A DNA stretch of 64,000 nt, taken from NCBI GenBank assembly GCA_030063045.1, contig JAQSEB010000114.1, forward strand, positions 1,054,001 through 1,118,000, read 5' to 3'. The position numbers and the translations under genes are program-made. The notes under the pieces were generated by a model. It had not been told where the DNA came from. It did not search any database and worked only from the letters and a program-made list of their open reading frames with translations. The stretch comes from Pratylenchus scribneri. Taxonomy: Eukaryota; Nematoda; Chromadorea; Rhabditida; Pratylenchidae. Positions 1-11,000 of the stretch are shown here, one piece after another (the stretch's first letter is position 1; every line of letters begins with the position of its first letter).

Positions 1-2495
1 CCAGTTTGGGCTGTTCCTTTCCTCTATGGCACCTACTATCCGTATGTACTTGGAATGCCCTCTTTTCATTTCTTTATAATGTGTGAACGGGCTCGAGCCA
101 CATTCATTGCAGAAAAATATGAAAATGAGGGAATGAAAAGTGGCATAAAAATTGTTGCTCTAATTGTGAGTTTTATTTTAATTTTGCTATTTTTTAATTT
201 TAAAATTTTTTTAAAAATATTTTCTAAATGTTACTTTTTTATTTATTATTTTTTGAAATTTTTTAGAATTTTTCTAATTGAAATTTTTTTATTAAAAATT
301 TTTGAAACTTTATTATCAATTTTTTGTAACTTTTTATTTTAAAATTTTTTGAAATTTTTGATTTAAAATTTTTTGAATTTTTTAATTGAAATTTTTTGAA
401 ATTTTGTTGATTTAAAATTTTTTGAAATTTTTTAATTTAAAAATTTTTGAAATTTTTAATTTAAAATTTTTTGAAACTTATTATTTAAAAATTTTTTTGA
501 AATTTTTTAATTTAAAAATTTTTGAAATTTTTGATTTAAAATTTTTTGAAACTTTTTATTATCAATTTTTTGTAATTTTTTTTTTTAATTTTTAAATTCT
601 TTAATTCTGATTTTTTAATTTATAATATTTTCCAATTTTATTAAAGTGGTTTATTTCCATTGTCTACATGGTTTTTGTTATTTTTACGGCATATGCCGAC
701 ACTGATAGGTTCAGCCATCCCCAAGGAGTGATTTCAATGACAACCGAATACAATTCCCAAGTGAACCTCTATGTTTCTATTTTCACTCTTCCATTGGTGA
801 TTATAACTGCATTTTGTGATTGGCAAATAACAAGGATAAACAATGCGAAGAAAAAGTATGAAAGAAAAAGAAAAATTATAATTAAAATTAAAAATAATTA
901 CATAAATAATAAAATTTTAATCGAAATAATTTCGAATCCTATATAAAATTTTAATAAAATTTTTTACTGAATTAATAATAAAATTTTTTACTGAATTAAT
1001 AATAAAATTTTTATAAAATAAATTCAAAGTGGAAAAAATTTTTCTGATGGTATAGAAATTATTGTCCCAAAAAATAAAAATGAAAAAAAGAAAAAAATTC
1101 TTCAACTTCACTATATTTTAAAATACCTAATCATAAAAATTAATTTTTCATTAAATTCAATATAAAATATATTTAATTATTTTATAATATTTAGACAAAA
1201 ATCGGTGGAAATTGTTTATGGCCATTACAGTTTAAGTAGAAACTATCAATTGAATGAGAATTTGTTCACAATGCGTTTGATATTGCCATTGGACATTTCC
1301 TATGCCTCCATCTATTCCATTTTTGGGTCGACAGCGATTGCGCTTCGGGCCCTTAAGCAGAAAATGTCACCGCATGACTACCAGTTCTATTATTTTTTTG
1401 TGCTAACGGTATTAAAAATAAGATGGCATTTAATTTTCTGAAAAAAAATTGAAAATGAAATTGCCGAAAAAAGAGTATATTGGTATTTGCAAACCAAATA
1501 TACCTAAAATTGGATAGAGCTGACTGACGCATTGAATGGTATATAATTTGTCATGGTTTGGTCAACAATTAAAGGGTATTAAACGGTTTAAACCAATTTT
1601 GGTTTGGTCAACAATTAAAGGGTATTAAACGGTTTACACCAATTTTGGTTTGGTCAACAATTAAAGGGTATTAAACGGTTTAAACCAATTTTGGTTTGGT
1701 CAACAATTAAAGGGTATTAAACGGTTTAAACCAATTTTGGTTTGGTCAACAATTAAAGGGTATTAAACGGTTTAAACCAATTTTGGTTTGGTCAACAATT
1801 AAAGGGTATTAAACGGTTTAAACCAATTTTGGTTTGGTCAACAATTAAAGGGTATTAAACGGTTTAAACCAATTTTGGTTTAGTCAACAATTAAAGGGTA
1901 TTAAACGGTTTAAACCTATTTTGGTTTGGTCAACAAATAAAGGGTATTAAACGGTTTAAACCAATTTTGGTTTGGTCAACAATTAAAGGGTATTAAACGG
2001 TTTAAACCAATTTTGGTTTAGTCAACAATTAAAGGGTATTAAACGGTTTAAACCTATTTTGGTTTGGTCAACAAATAAAGGGTATTAAACGGTTTAAACC
2101 CATTTTGGTTTAATGGGTCGAAACTCGAAACTAAATTCAATCTGATTAAACCCAAAACCGAAACACGATCAAATTATGCGCATAGATGAGATATCGATTG
2201 TCTATAAAGTTTAGGGGTCTAGGATAAACCATTGAACCATTTCAATCTTTTCGGCAATTTCAATTATTTTTACGGCAAATTAAATATTTTCCTTAATTTT
2301 TTCCACAATAATTGATGCATATTTCATCTAATTTCTTTTCCACAGCTCCTCCATTTCTACATGCTGATCACCATTTTCGTCTATATTCAATTTGTGCGAT
2401 TTATTAAACGAAAAAAATATGAAGTGAAAGAGAATCCAATGCAAAATGATCAAACCAATATTCACTTCAAACAATTGAATGCGCAATGGGCATAA
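1..2495 (+). CDS. Nematode serpentine chemoreceptor, Sra/Srab/Sre superfamily (5' partial)
   Basis: Predicted seven-transmembrane odorant or chemosensory receptor in the plasma membrane of sensory neurons. The N-terminus lies before the window. Four exons join in frame: 1-165, 647-855, 1195-1408 and 2346-2495 (stop TAA 2493-2495), with GT donors and AG acceptors. The 213 visible residues contain what look like TM3 to TM7. TM3 is followed by the superfamily's ER-x(5-7)-Y-E type stretch (CERARATFIAEKYENEG), and the loop before TM6 reads YSLSRNYQLNENL, typical of Sra/Sre-type receptors. A short basic, hydrophilic tail follows TM7. Intron 1 (166-646) is an AT-rich run of degenerate poly-T/A repeats, and intron 3 (1409-2345) holds a 46-bp minisatellite. 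The superfamily call is fairly safe; the exact family (srab, sre or srb) is not. Ligand unknown. Confidence 0.75.
166..646. repeat. AT-rich degenerate repeat in chemoreceptor intron 1
   Basis: Nearly the whole intron consists of runs such as TTTAAAATTTTTTGAAATT repeated with drift. No gene or defined element seen; it is low-complexity intron sequence. Confidence 0.6.
1492..2230 (+). repeat. 46-bp minisatellite, locus 1 (chemoreceptor intron 3)
   Basis: About 12 tandem copies of a 46-bp unit (GGTTTGGTCAACAATTAAAG, then GGTATTAAACGGTTTAAACC, then AATTTT) from about 1555 to 2115. A single-copy leader (AAAATTGGATAGAGCTG ... TATATAATTTGTCATGG) precedes it and a tail follows. The same leader plus array recurs at four other places in the window. 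Unit variants are point changes only. Confidence 0.9.
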
Positions 2496-3145
2496 ATATT
2501 GACAATAAAATTGGAGAAATGATGGAAATTGGGAAATAGCATGAAATATATATTTTATGAATTATATATGCATAACATATAAAATAATATAAAAATTAAT
2601 ATTATATATTGTAAAAATCTATAATGCTTTGACTTTGATGATGACAACAATTGGCATTAATTAGTTATATAGTAAAATTTAATTCAACCTCCAATAAATA
2701 CGGCCTGATTTTAATAACGTCAACACTGAATTATAATCCTTTCTCTTTTTCACTCATCTGTTCCGAACCTTATTTTTCTTCAAACTTGCTTTTCTTTACT
2801 TTTATTCCACAATTAATTTGTGATAAAATTTATTTTCTTGTTGGAAAAAATGGGAAACAATTCTATTGAATTTTCACCTTGAAGACTAAGACTAATCTTC
2901 TGCTGATGAGATGTTATTTCGTCTATATTTAGTAATTGGAAAGATGAAAGAAGATGGGTCACACCTTTTCGAAATTTGCCAAAAAATAGAGTGAAAGCGA
3001 CAATTTTATTGATTACCAAAAAAGTTGAATATAATTATTTAAATTAAAATGCCATTGTTTCAATAAAATTATAAATTATTTATTTGTTTGTCTCTCCATT
3101 CTTTTTTCATCACTTCTTTGTTTTGGCACATCATCCTCCTCCATC

Positions 3146-3424
3146 TCAATCCTGTCCATCTTGCTGCTCACGGTTGCGACGATTTTCACGCCATCGAGCC
3201 TTCGCTCTTTGCCATTCCCGTCGCCATCGTTGCTGCCGTTGATGCATTTGTTGTTGATGACGTCTCGCTGCTTCTTCTCGGCGAGCCAATTCCTCATTAC
3301 GTCGCTGAATTTCATCCACTTGTCGACGCATTTCCCGCTCTCGTTCTTCCATTTCGCGACGCATTTCCCGTTCGCGTTCTTCCATTTCGCGGCGTAATTC
3401 CCGTTCGCGTTCCGATAGAGACAT
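3146..3424 (-). CDS. Small charged coiled-coil protein, copy 1 (unknown function)
   Basis: A 92-residue single-exon protein starting MSLSERERELRR. It is almost entirely Arg, Glu, Gln and Met with heptad-like spacing, so one long helix or coiled coil is likely. It ends QQDGQD. No signal peptide or membrane segment. It is a clear paralogue of the gene at 4953-5255: same start, same C-terminal (K/R)A-x-WR-x-R-x-NR-x-QQ-DGQ(D/E) pattern, and conserved 3' untranslated sequence (for example CAACTTTTTTGGTAAT followed by AATAAAATTGTC). The two genes point away from each other. A possible trans-splice acceptor (TTTTTCCAG) lies about 50 bases upstream. Function cannot be named from the sequence. Conservation of the frame between copies supports it being a real gene. 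Confidence 0.65.
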   Translation of the reverse strand: MSLSERERELRREMEEREREMRREMEEREREMRRQVDEIQRRNEELARREEAARRHQQQMHQRQQRWRREWQRAKARWRENRRNREQQDGQD

Positions 3425-3687
3425 TTTTGGTGTATAATTTGGCAGATAGATCTTAAAGGGAATTAAATTGATTTCTGGAAAAATTAATTGTTAAAACTGC
3501 GCGTTAAAATTGGGAATGGGGAATGAAATAAAAGAGTAGGAGGAGGAAGTGTTGCGGGAAAAGGTAATACGGAAAAAAATAATTAAAATATTTATTTTTA
3601 CTTTATTATAAAGCCGCCCATTGGCCCCAATTTCCCGATCGTTAATATAATAGATATTAGATAGCTTATATCCAAAGTGCGGAAAAT

Positions 3688-3915
3688 CAACAAATTTGTT
3701 GAAATGAAATCAACAAATGGATCAAATGTCTCATCGTCCTCTAATAAATCAAATACGTTTTAGACCTACAAACTTTATATCAGTTTCATAGCTCATCGAG
3801 ACGCACTGAATGATACAGGTTTGCATTATAGGTCTAGAACCGGTCCCTGATTTATTAGAGGTCGATGAGACATTTGATCCTTTTGTTGATTTCAACAAAT
3901 TTGTTGATTTTCCAT
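3688..3915. mobile_element. Foldback (MITE-like) element, about 228 bp
   Basis: Long terminal inverted repeats: GGAAAATCAACAAATTTG at the left and its reverse complement at 3898-3915. The arms extend through a CTAATAAATCA motif. It interrupts the left arm of the larger palindrome holding the two charged-protein genes. No coding sequence. Confidence 0.75.
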
Positions 3916-4094
3916 ACCATGCTTATTTATATGTATTTTGGACTGCAGATATTTCTCAATTTGAGTGTGATGAAAAATGAATTTATTTGGATTGAAAAGG
4001 AAGGAAATGAAATTTTTCTACATATTTGCCCAATTCAATAACTTTACTGGAAAATGATAACTAAAAGTGATGATTTCATTCAATTGAATGTGAG

Positions 4095-4330
4095 ATAGTG
4101 ATTAAAATGAAAATTTAATCGAATGGATGTATGAATTATGAATGGGATTGAAATGGAAAATGAATGAATGAATCAGCGACGAAAATGTGAATCAAATTTT
4201 TCCATTGAAAATATTTTTATTTTATTAATATTCACTGATCAAAATTTCCGTGGCTGATTCATTCATTCATTTTCCATCTCGTCGACATATCCGTTCGATG
4301 AAATTCATTTTTAATTTCAGTGTTCAATCC
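4095..4330. repeat. Centre of a large palindrome (short inverted repeat)
   Basis: GGAAAATGAATGAATGAATC at about 4157-4176 is mirrored by GATTCATTCATTCATTTTCC at about 4257-4276. Weaker matching continues outwards on both sides. This lies midway between the two divergent charged-protein genes and appears to be the axis of the inverted duplication. Confidence 0.7.
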
Positions 4331-4424
4331 TTCTCCTAATGAATTATTTTAATCGGTTTCTATTTTTACCGACAAAATTTCGCTTTTCACGACAAAAATT
4401 TCTCCTTTTCAAGACAAAACAGTT

Positions 4425-4705
4425 TTTGTTTTCTAATAAATCAGAAATTGGCTTTAAACCATACAAACCTTATACCATTTTATAAATCTCACTGAGATGC
4501 ATCAATTGTTATATAATTTGTCATGGTTTGACCTAAAATTAAAGAGTTTAAAACCGAAAACAGGAAAGATTGAAACAGTTTAGTACCTTTAATTTTGGAC
4601 CAAACCATGACAAATTATATACCAATCGACGCGTCACGATGAAATCTACAAAATGGTATAAGGTTTTATGGAGTAAATTTCTGATTTATTAGAAGTTAAA
4701 AATTG
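4425..4705. mobile_element. Foldback element related to the 46-bp minisatellite loci
   Basis: Inverted arms: CTAATAAATCAGAAATT at the left and AATTTCTGATTTATTAG at the right. Nearer the middle, ATATAATTTGTCATGGTTTG faces CAAACCATGACAAATTATAT. The inner motif is the leader that precedes every 46-bp minisatellite array in this window, so this may be an unexpanded relative. Confidence 0.7.
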
Positions 4706-4952
4706 TTTTGTTGGTAAAAAAATATTTTCCATTTTAATAATTTGGATTAGGCATCAAAACCTTTCATTTAATTTCATTCATTCTTAAGTCAAAAGTCTGT
4801 TATACTCACAAGTCCAGTCCCAACTCCACCCTACACTACTCACCTTCCACTTTTATGCATTTCGTTTCTAATCCTATTAAACGCGGATTTTTATTTATTC
4901 TTCAAATTGATTAAAATTAAAATCTCTTTCAGCTTAAATAAATCTTCGAAAA

Positions 4953-5255
4953 ATGTCCGATTCAGAACGTGAACGCCGATTACAACAAGAACGGGAACAA
5001 CGTGAACGGCAAATACAACAAGAGAGGGAAGAACGCGAATATCGATTACAATTATATCAGGAAGCATTGGAACGAGCTCGGGAAATGCTTAGAGAACGCG
5101 AAGAAGCAGTGAGGCGACAGGAGGAAGAAAATAGGGCACAGCAGGCTGCACAACAACGGCGAATGGACTGGGAGCGAGAACGAAATCGCCAGAAACGGGC
5201 AAAGTGGCGTGATCGTCATCGCAACCGAGATCAGCAGCAAGATGGTCAGGAATGA
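4953..5255 (+). CDS. Small charged coiled-coil protein, copy 2 (unknown function)
   Basis: A 100-residue single-exon protein beginning MSDSERERRLQQERE and ending QQQDGQE. It is Arg/Glu/Gln-rich with predicted continuous helix and a basic patch (KRAKWRDRHRNRDQQ) near the C-terminus. An acceptor-like TCTCTTTCAG ends 20 bases before the ATG, which suggests a trans-spliced or 5'-intron start. The 3' untranslated region carries AATAAA about 130 bases after the stop and matches that of the divergent copy at 3146-3424. The two copies differ in many residues but keep frame, start and end, so selection on the protein is plausible. No known domain recognised. It could be nuclear or cytoskeletal given its composition, but that is a guess. 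Confidence 0.7.
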   Translation: MSDSERERRLQQEREQRERQIQQEREEREYRLQLYQEALERAREMLREREEAVRRQEEENRAQQAAQQRRMDWERERNRQKRAKWRDRHRNRDQQQDGQE

Positions 5256-5630
5256 GGAGGATGATGGTGTGCCAAAACAAAGAAGAGATGAAAGAAAAAA
5301 TGGAGAAGAAAACAAATAAGTAATTTTATCGAAGCATGGCTTTTTAATTTAAAATTATATATTCAACTTTTTTGGTAATAAATAAAATTGTCTCTCTTAA
5401 AATCTCCATTTTTAATGACCATTCACAATTTTTGTTGAAATGTATCAGAAATGATACCAAACTTGATGTTTACAAATAGAAAGGAACACCCTAAAACATA
5501 AATTTATTTACCATTCATAGTTTAATTCCATTATTAATCAACATTCAACATCCAATTTTTTGAATTGACTCGAGCCAGTTTTCTTAATCATAAGTACTCC
5601 GCAATTTTCCTCACGAATGGCGCTTAACAT

Positions 5631-7179
5631 CAGTGTTGCACAAAACGTCCACGTCTCCGTCCGTCCTCTCGTCTCGTCCTCGTCTCATCCCTAGTAAAGA
5701 CGTACGAGAGAAAAATTGAAAAATAGGGACGGACGAGAGAAAAATGAAAAAGAAGTGACGGACGAGTTAAAAAGAAAGGACGAGACGAAAGAAAAAAAAC
5801 AAAAGCACAAACGCAAAAAGAAAATCAGTAATAGCGAAGAGGGCATAAAATACATCCTAAAAACGAAGAGAGACATAAAATCGGAATATTTTTTTAGTGA
5901 ACATCCATTTAAAGTGAATGTTCATTGAAGCGAATGTTTTTATTTTTTCTGACCCAAAATGAAAGGAAGGAAGGTAACCCCACCATGCGCCTATCCACGA
6001 TTCGCCTATCCCATCATTCGCCTATCACACGATTCGCCTATTGGGGGAAATTCCACGATTTGCCTATCCCACTATTTGCCTATTGGGGGAAAGGACACGA
6101 TTCGCCTATTGGGGGCAAAAACACGATTCGCCTATTGGGGGCAAAAACATGATTCGCCTATTCCAGCAGGATATAAGGGGATTAAGGTGGATTTGGAGGG
6201 ATTAAGCCGGATTAAGGACTGGAATCGATGGGAAAAGGCCCGGACGGCCAATGGAAGATCTGGGAAGGCCCTATGAGTGCGCGGGATATATCCGGATAAA
6301 GGGGGATTAAGGTGGATTTGGGGGGATTAAGCTGGATTAATCCCCCTATATCCGGATATATCCCGTGAGCTCTCAGGCACTTCCTCAACCTTCCACTGGA
6401 CCTCTGGACTATTTCCAATCAATTTCGGGGCTTAATCCCCCTATATCAACCTTAATCCCCATATATCCAGGTATATCCCGCGCACTCTAAAGGCCCTCTG
6501 CCAACTTTCCCGACCTCTTCGGGCCATTTCCCATCGATTTCAGGCCTTAATCCAGTTTAATCTCCTCAAATCCACCTTAATCCCCTTATATCCGGGAATA
6601 GGCGAATCGTGTTTTTGCCCCCAATAGGCGAATCATGTCTTTTACCCCAATAGGCGAATCGTGGGTTTTCCCCGAATAGGCGAATCGTGTCCTTTCCCTC
6701 CAATAGGCGAATCGTGGGTTTTCCCCCAATAGGCGAATCGTGGGATAGGCGAATGATGGGATAGGCGAATCGTGGATAGGCGCACTGTGGCTCTCCGAGG
6801 AAGGAAACAGCCAGCGATCGCCACTCTGCCTAATCAACAAGGGAAAGAGAAAAGAAAAAATAGAAAAGAGAATGATAGCGCCCCTTTCGATATAAAAATA
6901 TTTTCTTTTCAATAAACATTCCACCAATATTTTCAAATCCTATATTCACTAAAAAAATATTCCGATTGTAAAAACATCTTCCAGAAACGAAGTAGGACAC
7001 TAAAAATTAAGGAAAGATGAGAAAGGACGGACGAGAGAAAATTGAAAAAGAGGACGGACGAGGGAACAATAAAAAAATAGGGACGAACAAGGTAACAAAA
7101 AAATAGGGACGGACGAGCGAAAAATAGAAAAATAGAGGTCGGACGAGAGGACGGAAGTTTCGAATTTTGTGCAACACTG
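5631..7179. mobile_element. Non-autonomous hAT-like element with 8-bp target-site duplication
   Basis: Terminal inverted repeats CAGTGTTGCACAAAA (5631-5645) and TTTTGTGCAACACTG (7165-7179). They are flanked by a perfect 8-bp direct repeat CTTAACAT (5623-5630 and 7180-7187), the hallmark of hAT transposition. Subterminal GACGGACGAG-type repeats occur at both ends. Inside is a second inverted pair of tandem repeats: CGATTCGCCTATTGGGG units at about 5995-6165, with inverted units at 6595-6785. Around 6175-6600 lie GGATTAAGGTGGATTTGG-like repeats. No transposase is visible, so mobility would need an outside source. Confidence 0.9.
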
Positions 7180-7753
7180 CTTAACATTCGCAGATCTGTC
7201 GGTTTCATGGATTATGCCGCTAGGCTTTTATTGCTATTGCTTGTTTCTAAGTTGCGCGGCAAAATTCGCAAACTTGTAAAAGTTGCTAAACAACTCGGTG
7301 CAATTTTTTCCTCCACAAGATCCACACAGTTTTTCGAGTTCTTTCGAATGAGCTATCATTCGTCCAGACATATTCACTAGGAAAAACCCAGGATATATCA
7401 GGAAGTTCAATTTATTCTCCTTAATTTGGTGCTGCCTAAATTATCAAAATTGATTCAATCCTTGATGTATTGTAAACGCCGATAAGTTGAGATGTTCGGT
7501 AAGTTAAATATGCTTATTTTTATTAAAAATTTATTCAGCAATTTATATCCTCTGATTAAAAAATAAAATAAAAAGAATAAATTTTAATTGGATGGCCAAA
7601 TGAGAAAATTTTAAAATTGCACCACAAAAAAATGAATGAGAAAATAATAAATTTGGCAAATTTAAAAAGAATTTTGGGATGAATTTTTTGTACACATTTC
7701 TTTGGCATTTTCGCAAGCTTAACAAATTAAAATAATAAATTTTATATACAGTA

Positions 7754-8030
7754 TTTATTCTATTAGAAACCCCTGGGCTTATAATTTTTCAGCGGCTTTC
7801 TAGTTTCTAGGGTGGTCTTCTATTAGAGCATGGGCTTCTTATAGAGACTGGGCTTTTAATAGAGACTGGGCTTATAAATTTCGTAGACCCTCTGGGATGG
7901 GGATTTTTGTGATTTTTTGACACAAATAATGCTTATTTCTGTTTAATTTCACCTAAAAATTGGTTATTTTTAACATGAATTTTTGATGGGTGGGCTTTTA
8001 TTAGAGACTGGGCTTTTAATAGAATAAATA
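7754..8030. mobile_element. Foldback element, 'TTCTATTAGAAGCCC' family, copy 1
   Basis: Ends ATTTATTCTATTAGAAACCC and GGGCTTTTAATAGAATAAAT are inverted. Internal repeats of GACTGGGCTTTTAATAGA. Related copies lie at about 20478, 33803 and 43742. It lies just downstream of the FERM gene's stop codon. Confidence 0.6.
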
Positions 8031-8057
8031 CATAATAGGGATTAATTAATTAATTAA

Positions 8058-11000
8058 TTAAAAATCCGTCTCCAAAAGTCGTTTTTCCTCCATCGCCGTC
8101 ATTTCCTCTCCTTTTTCCATTTCTTTTTCAGGTTCTTTGGATTGTTCGGCCAAAATGCCGATGGCTTCATCATTTTTTGGCATTTCTTTCTCTTCTTCAT
8201 CTTTTTTAATTTCCGGTGCCAATTTTTCCACGGAATTTTTGGCACTTTTTCCTCCCCCATTTTCATCATTTTCCGTCCGAATTTCTTCCATTTTTGTGGC
8301 CAAATTGCTTCCAAATTCCACCGGTTGCGTCATTCGCCGTTCCGCCGATCGCCTTTTTCCGCCTCCCATTTTCGGCTGTTGGAATTGGCCACTGCCTTGA
8401 ACTGCTCGATCGCTGCTCTGCGATCGACGCCTCATCACATATTCCAGCACATTTCCCGTGTCTTCATTTGTGGGAGAGATTGAATGGTCCTGGGAGGAGT
8501 AGGAATCTTGGGAGGGAAGGCAGCGACGATTCACCTGCAAATATTGGTACTTTTGTATTTGTAATGAATTTGGAAGGAAATATGCTAATCATTTTTAAAT
8601 CGAGCTTTTGAAGGCTAAAATTTATTCAAGGATGGCAAATAAAATGTTTATCAATATGTAATTCTGATTTCGAGAGGAGAAGAATGCCGCAAATCTTGTT
8701 TGGAAAAGAGATTTTTAATGTACCAAAATATTCCCTAGAAATTGGCAAAAATCTTTAGGCTATAAATAAATTTTTCATTAGTCTAAAATTTCCCAAGAAA
8801 ATGCCCAAGACCTTTAGAAAATGCCGAAAATGCTTAGGCTTAAATAAATTTCCAAAATTCTCTTTGGTAAAATAAATTTCCAAAATTCTCTTTGGTAAAA
8901 TAAATTTCCAAAATTCTCTTTGGTAAAATAAATTTCCAAAATTCTCTTTGGTAAAATAAATTTCCAAAATTCTCTTTGGTAAAATAAATTTCCAAAATTC
9001 TCTTTGGTAAAATAAATTTCCAAAATTCTCTTTGGTAAAATAAATTTCCAAAATTCTCTTTGGTATAAATATATTTTCAAATGTGTCAAAATATTCTCTA
9101 GGAAATGCCGAAAATTCATAGGCTTTAAAATTTTTTTATTAATGCTAAAATATTCCCAATAAATTTGGGAATAATTTAAATAAATGTCGAAAAAATTTTC
9201 TTTAGCGGCTTTAAATTAATTAATAAAAATAATTTAATAAAGTATTTATTTCCTAATTTATTACCAATTCAATGGAGGATTTTCCTGGGCGACTGGAATG
9301 TTCACAACGGTTTCCTCCTGTGCCAGCCACCGATTTGGCCACAGCTTCTTTGATTTCTGCCGATTCTTTTCCACCCCGGGCACTTAAACTCAAGTCGCGC
9401 ACCGTCAACGTGTATGGAGTACCGGCGCCGCCTCCATTTGGTCCTGTGCCTCCGCCATTGAACAAATGAACACTTGTGGTAGAGGAATTTGAAAATTTAT
9501 AATATTTTGGCTGAAAAATATCCTTAACCAATAATGGGATAATTCAATGCTTATTCTTTTGGCCATATCCCAATAAAGAGGCAACCAGAGCTGGGTCCGA
9601 CTCCGACTCCGGCTCCGACTCCAACTCCAACTCCGACTCCGCTCCGGAGTTGGAATCGGAGTCGGAGTCGAAATTGAAAAGGTCGGAGTCCGGAGTCGGA
9701 GCTGGAGTCAAAATTTTCAAAGGTCGGAGTTGGGAGTCGGAGTCGGAGTCAAAAATTTTGAGCGACTCCGGACTCCGGTCGACTCCGGATTTTTATTTAA
9801 AAAATTGTATTTTTTTTACCGAATTTTTAAAAAATTTTCCTTTTCAATTTTTTAAAATTAAATTTTTTAGTTTATTTTGATTAAAATTGAAATTTTCGTA
9901 CCTAAATTATATCATTTTCGGAAAAAGATGTTAATTTTACACAGAAATGCCCAGGAGCCAAATCGAAATTACTTAAAAATTTTTCTGCGGGGTCAAACTC
10001 CGGAGTCGGAGTCGAGTTTTAGAACGACTCCGGAGTTGGAGTCGGAGTCGGAGTCAAAAATTGGAAAACCCGGAGTCCGGAGTCGGAGTCAAGATTTATA
10101 AAAAGCACAGCTCTGGAGGCAACCGATTAGAGAAGGCAATATGCCATTTGAATTTGAAAGCCCGAAATGTCCTCTAAAAAGTGGCTTTTCCTCTAGAATA
10201 CGAGTTTATTACATTCAAAGACATGGAATTTTTAAGTTAGGTTTCATAGAATTTAAAATGGTCAAACTATAGAGGGCACTTTGGGCTTTAAAATGGTATA
10301 TCACATTTCAAAATGGTTATTATCTCGCTGAGCTATGAGTCAAAAACTTAGGCATGATTCGGCAGATACTGAATCATAACCAAATCATCTCACTCGAACA
10401 ATAATATTATTTTTCTCCTCTTTTTTCATTACTATTCCCTAATTCAATAAATTACAAAAAATTAAGTTAGACAGAGTCGGTTTAACAAAGCTTTCGATTT
10501 TAAAACAGGGTTTTCCTTGAAAAAAATGGTTAATAGTTTCGGTTTCTCCTATTTTTGGTTTTAAATAGCAAAAATTCCAAATTTCGGTTAATTGAAACCG
10601 ACTTTGTCCTTCCCTAATAAAGATTATGAAAACTTTGCTTCCTGTGCATAATACTCACGTTTTTAGATCCGGCCTTTCTTCACTTTGAATGGAAATTGCT
10701 GCCGGCATTTGATGTGCCCGTGGCGCCGTATTCGCCGTTGTTATTGTTCCATCCAATGCATCGTTGATTGCCTGCACATCTTTCAGAATGCTTTCCAACG
10801 GATCTAACAAGGCACGATGCCTTTCTTGATCTTTTTCTTCACCCAATTGTGCATTTTGTTGGCCAATTGATAATTCAGTTCCCGGTGATTTGGCAATTTT
10901 CTGAACATTTTTTAAAGATTTATTCAATTAATATTTCTAAAAATGAGTCGGGGAGTATATTGGTGGTATAGTTTCACTCTCTTATAATATAGGTTGAAAG

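Noticed and set aside
55..342. A 95-codon open frame starting at the ATG at 55
   Set aside because: It is chemoreceptor exon 1 reading through its GTGAGT donor into a poly-T intron; the ATG is an internal Met.
5959..6276. Open frames inside the hAT-like element (for example repeats of HDSPIGG)
   Set aside because: They arise from tandem repeats that are mirrored on the other half of the element, with no transposase motif.
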